From: Oscheius dolichura
Taxonomy: Eukaryota; Nematoda; Chromadorea; Rhabditida; Rhabditidae
Assembly (NCBI GenBank): GCA_932521035.1
Contig: OW051492.1
Span: 9,672,001-9,736,000 of the forward strand
Length of the DNA stretch: 64,000 nt
Direction of reading: 5' to 3'
In this document: positions 57,501-64,000 of the stretch, one piece after another
Position numbering within the stretch: position 1 is the stretch's first letter
Layout: every line of letters begins with the position of its first letter
Notes under the pieces: model-generated
Seen by the model: the letters and a program-made list of their open reading frames with translations, nothing else
Database searches by the model: none
Told to the model about the DNA's origin: nothing
Position numbers and translations under genes: made by a program

Positions 57501-60069
57501 GGCAGTACGTGATAATCACCTGAAATTGGATCCATCTTCTTCCTGTTTTTTCCTTCCCCACCCCCGTTTGTCCCGGGGATTTGACATTTGATTCCCCTCC
57601 CCGCCGACCTCGACGGACTAATCAAAGACATGCCAGAGCACCCTGACTAAACGAATCCCTCTCTCCCCAAATGGGTGTAATCGCCCCCCGTTGGTTGGCT
57701 CCCGGCCGCAATCCGGAAAGGCACTTCGCCCTCCTCCTATCTACTTGTCGGATCTCGAAATCAATACATTAGTGACAAGGGATTTAAGCCGGCTAGGGGA
57801 GGGAGAGTAAGGGGTGTAGAGTAAGACGGAAGGGAGTGGAGGGATTAACCCGTCAAAGTTTCCCGCCGAGAGGAAAAGGCTAGTAGTACTTGACCCCGGG
57901 GAAAACAACCACAGTTAGACAGCGCTGCGGCATTTGTGGCTCTTCTGCCTGTCTTACTGTAGTCGTCAAAGGACCAAAAAAGATTCCAAAAAGTGGGAAA
58001 AAGCCTAAAATTTCCGAGGAGGTGCACCTGATTCTAGACAACAGCCACAGTTAGACAGCGCTGTGGCTCCCGAACCCTCTGTGATGGGATTGTGGAATAT
58101 TTTAAAGATTTTACTACTCTTTTCCAATTGTATAGTTTCCCTATTTACCGCTAAAAATAACAGACAACACATCCTTTTCCATTTGTCCACCAAAGTGACC
58201 AGTCATGCACGCATTTTGACCATTGTTTGAACATGGCTCATTTGATATTCCATTAGGATAGCCCCCGGAGAGAGAGAATATGACACAAGACCTCGTTATA
58301 TTTACGATTGGTCTTGGGCGATGAATCGGAGGCCGGAGGATACTAAATATTTGAGATGCCGAGCTCTCTTCCCCTCGGTTTAATTGGAAAGAGGATAAAT
58401 TGGGCTAATTTTGGCAAATTCCGGCGGGGGAAAGAGAGTTTCAGGGGCTTATTTGGGGAGTTGGGATTATATAGAATCCCAGAAATGGAGCCAGAGCAGA
58501 GCCACAGTTTCGACAGCGACAAAGCGCGCGCCGTAGCCTTGCTCCATTCTAAAACCCCTCCAAATCGTTATTATTGTCATTTTTTTAATTTTTTTTTCAT
58601 ATTTTCTATGATGAGCACAGCGTGGAGATTACTGTAAAGAAAGAAAAATAGAAAAAAAAATCTATAAATAACGACAAAAATGAAGGAAAATGCAACTTGG
58701 TGGGTTGTTAGAATGGAGCGCGGATGCAGCGCGCGCGTTTGCATTTAAAAAATTTCGACTCACCGTTACTGTAGTCAATCTCCTGTCCATCTTTATACCA
58801 CACAACCTTGATGAGATTAGAGAAATTGGCCGGCTAAAAAGAGCAGATTTTCTTTGTTCCCCTCCGGTCAAATGTACTTACGGTGTAACAATGCAGAACA
58901 GCCGGATGACCTCGGCCGACCTCACGGTCACTCGGTTGATTTAAGAATTTCGGCAAGGTTTCCAGTTGTACCGGAGCTTTTCTCGATAAAAATGTCCAGG
59001 TAAAGCCGTTTTCATCCTTCACATGGACCAGACACTGGTAGGATCCCTCGTGGCTGGACTGTGGTTTCGAAATCAGGAGACTTCCGTTGCTTAGAATGAC
59101 ACTGAAAAGGTTTGAGGGGTTATTAGTCACCGGGGAAACGAAAACATACATTTCATCATTGCGAGGCTTTATCAGGGAGCCGTCTCGCTTCCATTCCAAA
59201 ATAGGATTCTCGGCGTTTTGATTTTCAATCAAGTACTGGCAGTGGAGAAGGATTGACTCGCTGTAGAAGCCGCCCTGCGGCTCTTGTTGGAATTGGAAGC
59301 CGAGAAAACGTTTATCTGAATCGGGGAAATGATTACCAATTGAGGTTATATGGTTTTATTAGAAAAAATTAATGAAAATGGTAAAATTTCGAAAGAATGG
59401 ACGAAAACTCGGGAGCAGTGGAGGAATTCTGCGAATTTCGCGCTTCCCGTAAAATCTCGGCATGCTGGCCGGATTGATAGCCCGGCGGGTACAGTAGGCG
59501 CCAAATTTTCGGATTTTCAGCGTTTTTAGTGATCTTTCGTCAATTTTTCGAAAAATTTACAGTTTCCCCACGGTTTCCATCCCCGTTCCTCTTCCCCCAA
59601 CGGCTATAATCCTCGGCATTCCCGTTCGCCCGGGTACCGCCTTTTTAACCGCGTTAGGCTGTCATTTTTGACGCGTTTTCTCGTTTCGCCGGGGGAGGAA
59701 ACCGGCTCAAAATATAATTCAATCTGTTCAGCTCAATGTAGAGGCTTATTTAAAGAACTGGAACGCCGTTTTTAGCGGGAAATTCAAGGAGACTAGGAGT
59801 TTTGAAAGGCGCGGGACAATGAAGTTCCCAAATTCAATTATTCATAAGATCATTCCAGCCCCTGCCTGGCACTGGGCCCGGAAATTAGGAATTCTCTTCT
59901 AAAATATGTACAGAACACTAATTTTTTCGCTATTTTCCCTTTTTTCATGATTTTTTTGTGAAAAAAATGGACTCACCGCTGTCGATAGACCTAGGTACAT
60001 GATGCCTCCTATGACAGGTTACTGTAGATATTAATATTAATAAAAATAACCAAGAAATATGGTAGAAAT
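48505..60069 (-). CDS. unc-40: UNC-40/DCC/neogenin-type netrin receptor
   Basis: Twenty-five exons chain in phase from 60069-59977 and 59315-59150 through 48624-48505, about 1424 residues, the size of UNC-40 and DCC. Order: a hydrophobic leader ([14 protein letters not shown]); Ig1 (59315-58882); Ig2 (58833-57379) with [10 protein letters not shown] and [10 protein letters not shown]; Ig3 (56082-55748) and Ig4 (55066-54755) with [14 protein letters not shown]; six FnIII domains (54267-50872), including [20 protein letters not shown] near the membrane; a TM helix ([20 protein letters not shown]); then cytoplasmic P1 (GGDLWIN), P2 ([12 protein letters not shown]) and P3 ([19 protein letters not shown]). 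UNC-40 guides axons and cells toward or away from netrin/UNC-6. The initiator exon is unresolved: the leader exon starts after an acceptor and has no ATG in its frame. Introns host several MITEs. Confidence 0.95.
50006..50090. mobile_element. Short palindromic relative of MITE family A (unc-40 intron)
   Basis: TCCGTACAGCCTCGGCAG and CTGCCGAGATTTTACGGGTG are inverted across a 45-bp loop. Confidence 0.55.
58521..58738. mobile_element. MITE family B, copy 3 (unc-40 intron)
   Basis: AAGCGCGCGCCGTAGCC, then GCTCCATTCTAAAACC at the left; TTGTTAGAATGGAGCGCGG, then GCAGCGCGCGC at the right. The core matches both transporter copies (TTATTATTGTCATTTTT, GGAGATTACTGTAAAGAAAG). Confidence 0.8.
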
Positions 60070-62045
60070 CTGGAAAAGAAACTCATTAATTGCATATTTT
60101 TGTATTTTCCCCTCGGGACCCGAGTACAATACCCCTAAGCGGCCAGTATGGTCCATTAAAAAACGATCTAGGGAACAGCTTTGGTTCAAGGACTTCTTCG
60201 CCTCCCAGCGCCTGACTATTAAGTGGACGACCATATGGTATCTATTGAGAGGAGGAGAGGGCCCGGGGGGACAGGCGGAAGAGGCCGGCACAGAACAATC
60301 TGTTCAATTATGGGAGAAAGGACATCTGGGAGAGGGGGAAAACAATCAAAAAATGGTGGGAGACGAGCTCTAGCCAGATAGAAAGGCCTTGACCGTCTTC
60401 TTGACTCGGTCCGATCCTCTGCGCCCGTAAAGTCTCGGCAGGGCAAAGATATATAGGCGTCACAGTTTTGTATCTGTTTTGAATAAAGGCAATCCTCCTG
60501 CCGAGACTTTACGGGTGCAGGGGATCGGACTATCCGGGGCCGAGCCGTCCTCTTGACCGGCCAATCGGTACTGTAGCGTTCAGATCGATTTTTTTTGAAT
60601 CTTGAAGAATTTGCTTCGCTTATACACAATCGGAACCAGTAGATAATGCCAATTTTGAGCAGAAAACAACGGAAAATGATAAGAAAAGGCCGATGAACCC
60701 ATTTAAAAGCTCCTGACTGTCATCAAACCCGGAAAACTAGCACCAAAATAGACAGAGAGCTTTTAAACGTTATATAAAGCCCAAAAATGAGCAGATTTTT
60801 AAAATATTTAATGGGAAACCCCTTGAGAACCCGGTTTAAAGGTTTAATGCCCTTTTTAAAGGGCTGGATCATCGAAATTCACCGCCCAGATGGGTAATTC
60901 GCCATTTCCATGCAATAAAATGGCCATTCCCTGATTCAAACGGCTCTGGCGGGAAAACAACCCGGTTTTAAAAAATTTTACCATAAAAAATAGTCTAGAT
61001 TACTTTCCTTTTCAAGAAGTGCCAATAATTCTCAAGAAAATACAATAAATTCCAAGAAACTAGGAATAAATAGGAGATTATAGTGATTTTTGGCTCTGGA
61101 ACCCTTCTTTCCAATATTTTCCCATTCTAGGGCCTAGATATGGCTCGAGTCGCGTGATTGAAAGTGAAAAAAGAGCGGGAATCTATGAAAAATCTCGTCA
61201 AGGACAAAGGGAACACGCGATGTGGCTTTAATTCCAGCCAAAATTGAGGGGGAAGGCCCGCGTTATTTTAAATTTCCACTATAACCAATTTTTCAATGAA
61301 AATAAGGATAATATGAAGAAAACTAACCTCTACCGTTGAAAAACATAACGAATATCTATTAAAATGGTAGTTAAATTCCTATTTTCATACTGTATACAGG
61401 CTCTAAAATAGGTAAATTATATTCTGGAAGCGAATTTCTGGAAGAAATAACGAAGGAACGCCGGGGGACGCGCCGTCTTCCCGGAGCCAATGGCCACTGG
61501 TCAAAATTGAATAGCCCCGGGGAGAGAAGGCGGGGGGACGGCCGGCTGGAGTTAGATACGCAATTGGCGTCCATCCAAAAATAGCCAATTGCGTCTGAGG
61601 CGACGGCGGTCGCGCGGCGGCTCGTGGCGGGAACTTGGCTATTCTCCTCTACGTCTCCGCTCTCTTCCCACGCATTTTTCCCGGCAATTTTTTAATTTTT
61701 CCTATATTTTTAATAGATAATTTAAATATTAACACTCGTTTAATTTTTCCGCAGTAAATTTCCAATCGTTTGAGTTAATTTACCGCGAAAAGCGATTTCA
61801 AAACGCGATGCATTTCGAAAATCTGATGACGCTTTGTTTTTCGCTTGTTTTTCCCCGTTTTTTGGCATTTCTCCAAGTTTTCGCTTTTTTAACTTTAAAC
61901 ACATTAATCCTCATTGTTTTCTGTATTTAACATATGTAATTTTCTTATTAAAATTTGCTGTTTTTCAGGTTCTCTTACCCTATTTCTCACCGGGACTCAA
62001 AATCTACCCCCCGTGAATTGATCGGGTCACGTCTTTTTTGTTATT
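60070..62045. other. Divergent upstream region of unc-40 and the nucleoporin gene
   Basis: No coding chain found. It should hold the unc-40 first exon and promoter and, at its right end (61930-62045), a possible 5' UTR intron of the nucleoporin gene (TTTTTCAG acceptor near 61968). A family A MITE sits at 60405-60535 and a GC-rich patch at 61440-61660. Confidence 0.4.
60405..60535. mobile_element. MITE family A, copy 3
   Basis: CGGTCCGATCCTCTGCGCCC at the left, TGCAGGGGATCGGACTATCC at the right, and the core GGCGTCACAGTTTTGTA, then TGTTTTGAATAAAGG, in the orientation of copy 1. Confidence 0.85.
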
Positions 62046-63876
62046 ATGTCACAGCCGGCCAAGACCGAGTCTGGATGGTTTAGTCGTCTCTTCGGCGGAG
62101 GAGGGACTGGTATGTTTTTCTTTAATTTAAAAAATTACAGTACTCCCAATTTTAGCGGGAGCCGACAGCCTGATCAGGGAAGAAAGCCAGTCGTCTTCCT
62201 CTTCTTCGGGGTCAAATTCAAATTCCCCATTTTCCGGCTCCGGAATCCAGAAAAAAGTAGACCATGCCAAACATTTAATGAAGAATTTCTCATCACCTAA
62301 TAATGGTAAGTATTTTTACCTTTTTTGTATTATAATAAACATCGATTTTTTCCAGGAACACCAAGAAATATTACGGTTAAAACATTGAAAACCCTCGGAT
62401 CTCCAGTCTCTATTATACAGAAAACACCTATTGATAAAGTGAGTCGATTAATAGATTTTTTACAGTATTTTTCATATTAAACGGAAGAAATTTGCAGTAT
62501 TTGAACAGTAGAAAACCGCGAAATGATCAATAAAAAGTTAAAATTGCTCCAGAACGTCCAAAATTGGCTTTTGTATCGGATTTTCGCTTTTATTTTTGTT
62601 TAGAAGTCTAACTGTGGCTTTTCTGGCTGTGGCAATGCAGCACACAGTATAATTTTCTGCTTAAGACCTTCTGTAGATTTGAAAGCCCGCAAAATAGTCG
62701 GAAATGGCTCCTTGAACCGTCTAGCCACAGTTAGGCAGCCAATATGGGGTTTTCGCCTATATATTGGTTTAGAAGTCTAACTGTGGCTCTCATGGCTTCG
62801 GCATTGTTTCCGACAGGGTTTTATTCCATTTAGGATCTTCTGCAGGTTAAAATAAACTGCGAAATAGTCTGAAACCAGTGAAACGGCGTCCCAGAAGCGT
62901 CCAGTCACAGTTAGACAGCCAAGAATGGCTCTTCTACTCAATTTCTGACTTTTCTCTCGAATTTTCAGCGTTTCTGCCGTTCCAACCACAATGTAAATGT
63001 TTATTTAAACGGAAAATGTCCGCTGCAAAAGTTTCGAAACGATATGAAAACCAGTGGCCGCGACTGGCTGCTAGGGTGGCGCCTATGACGTAGTTTAGTA
63101 GCGGGGCGGCGGGAAGCCACGCGGGCTGTCTGCCAGGTGATCGTGTCTAAAGTAAACCGGCTGTTTTTAACGATAAAAAGCGGTCATTTTGACCCCGAAA
63201 ACAAACTGAAAAGGTTTAAAAGTTCAATAACTTCCAGAGAAAACGGCAACATTTGGAAAATGGCACTCCAACCGGACCGGTGGAGGATATCTTCAGCCAG
63301 CGGTCGACTAAACGCTTCTGTGGAACCGCGAATCTCAGTCTCGTCGAGGAACCGGTAAGTGTTTTATTATGTTTTCGTCTCAGGACCTTTTTTAGATCCG
63401 GATTACTGTACCCGAAAGGCTGGACATCACCTGGGCTGGGGATAGACTGACGGACGCGTCTCCCGCTTCTTCTGTCCGCTCTTTACGGAGGTAAGGGACT
63501 AAATTTTAAATTCCCGGGCTCTTTAGCCCTTTAAATTTTTGTTTTTAAAAGTTTTGAGACAATTTTAAAGCCGATATTCTTTCAGCCGACTGAGCGGACA
63601 AGCGAGTACCGCCTCCTCTGGATTGAGCTCCAAAACCCGGGCAATTCTTCAACAATTGGAGCGAGTCCACACCCCGGCGAGGGAATCCCGCCGACTGCCA
63701 ATTGTTCGGGGTCCTACCACGTTTTCGGAGAGATGGACAACCGCGAGTGCTCCCCTGGCAGCTTCTATTCCTACCGGGGCGCCGCCGTTGAGGAAAATCC
63801 GTGTAGGACCGACTGGACCGACCCGGCTACAAATGCTCTCGAACCACATGGGATTCCCGGCTAAAAAGACTTATCT
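62046..63876 (+). CDS. N-terminal part of a NUP153-like nucleoporin (continues past the window)
   Basis: Seven exons chain in phase: 62046-62109, 62156-62305, 62356-62438, 62969-62992, 63238-63354, 63396-63490 and 63586-63876, after which a donor (CT|GTAAG) leads out of the window. The N-terminus (ESGWFSRLFGGGG) looks like a short amphipathic membrane-binding helix as in NUP153. A Ser-rich segment follows. About residues 190-210 read LSSKTRAILQQLERVHTPAR then ESRRLP, which resembles the NUP153 motif in which SSxTxxILxxLExxxxPL precedes KRIP. NUP153 lies in the nuclear basket of the pore and binds lamina and importins. The 24-bp exon 62969-62992 is unusually small but keeps phase. FG repeats and zinc fingers, if present, would lie beyond the end. 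Confidence 0.65.
62602..62935. mobile_element. Two tandem copies of a MITE bounded by the CTAACTGTGGC word
   Basis: Each unit of about 165 bp begins TTTAGAAGTCTAACTGTGGCT and ends with an inverted form (CTAGCCACAGTTAGGCAGCC; CCAGTCACAGTTAGACAGCC). The interiors share GACCTTCTG/GATCTTCTGCAG, AAATAGTC.GAAA and CGTC.AG. Both lie in the third intron of the nucleoporin gene. This shows the dispersed word is the terminal repeat of an element. Confidence 0.75.
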
Positions 63877-64000
63877 GTAAGTTTTTTTTTAAAAATTCAT
63901 TTTCCGCTCGGCGAGCGTAATTTAGGTGCCCGCGTTGGAGGAAATTCGGAACTCCGATTAAAACTCATTTTTCTCCCTATTTTGCCATTTTGTTTTCTTA

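Overview
The window is nuclear DNA of a nematode, most likely a chromadorean/rhabditid. Coding sequence is broken into short exons by GT-AG introns, many of about 40-50 bp with TTTTCAG acceptors. The gene set includes nematode-specific families: an Srh-type chemoreceptor, a major sperm protein (MSP) locus and a secreted C-type lectin. TACTGTAG/TTACAGTA-like words are scattered through introns and intergenic DNA. Nothing looks bacterial or viral, and the window is gene-poor and repeat-rich.

Left part (1-19 kb). Small tail-anchored protein (100-513, +). Srh-like 7TM chemoreceptor (616-2427, -). MSP pseudogene with a stop codon and a frameshift (3375-4082, -). C-type lectin with a Thr-rich linker (4389-5389, +). 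A damaged or unusual gene whose C-terminus resembles a nuclear-receptor ligand-binding domain (6239-8223, -). From about 8.7 to 18.2 kb the sequence is mainly repeats: large inverted repeats, tRNA-derived SINE-like units, foldback elements and short tandem arrays, with only small uncertain genes and an orphan SKP1 C-terminal exon (18650-18823).

Middle (20-44.5 kb). A complete copine (20376-22891, +). Two minus-strand genes encoding charged coiled-coil proteins (27258-28579 and 29069-29782). A 6.5 kb gene-poor interval full of TGTGGC/CTGTCTAACTGTGGC repeats. A complete proton/oligopeptide transporter of the PTR/POT family (36344-41049, +). A CK1/TTBK-type kinase in convergent orientation (41604-42861, -). 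A two-exon gene with an Arg/Ser and Asp/Ser-rich tail (43866-44543, +).

Right part (45-64 kb). A full-length RTE-type LINE with an intact 931-codon ORF and a 10-bp target-site duplication (45071-48002). Then the netrin receptor gene unc-40/DCC on the minus strand (48505 to about 60069), with four Ig domains, six FnIII domains, a TM segment and recognisable P1, P2 and P3 cytoplasmic motifs. Divergently, the 5' part of a NUP153-like nucleoporin gene (62046-63876, +) runs off the window.

The genes are unrelated housekeeping, neuronal and sensory genes with no operon logic visible. The most unusual content is the repeat landscape. At least three small families with terminal inverted repeats sit inside introns of the transporter, nucleoporin and unc-40 genes as well as between genes, and one short word (CTGTCTAACTGTGGC) recurs many times as solo copies, tandem arrays and inverted pairs. 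Exon phases hold across all of unc-40, copine and the transporter, which argues that the breaks in the MSP locus and the receptor-like gene are real and not general sequence noise.
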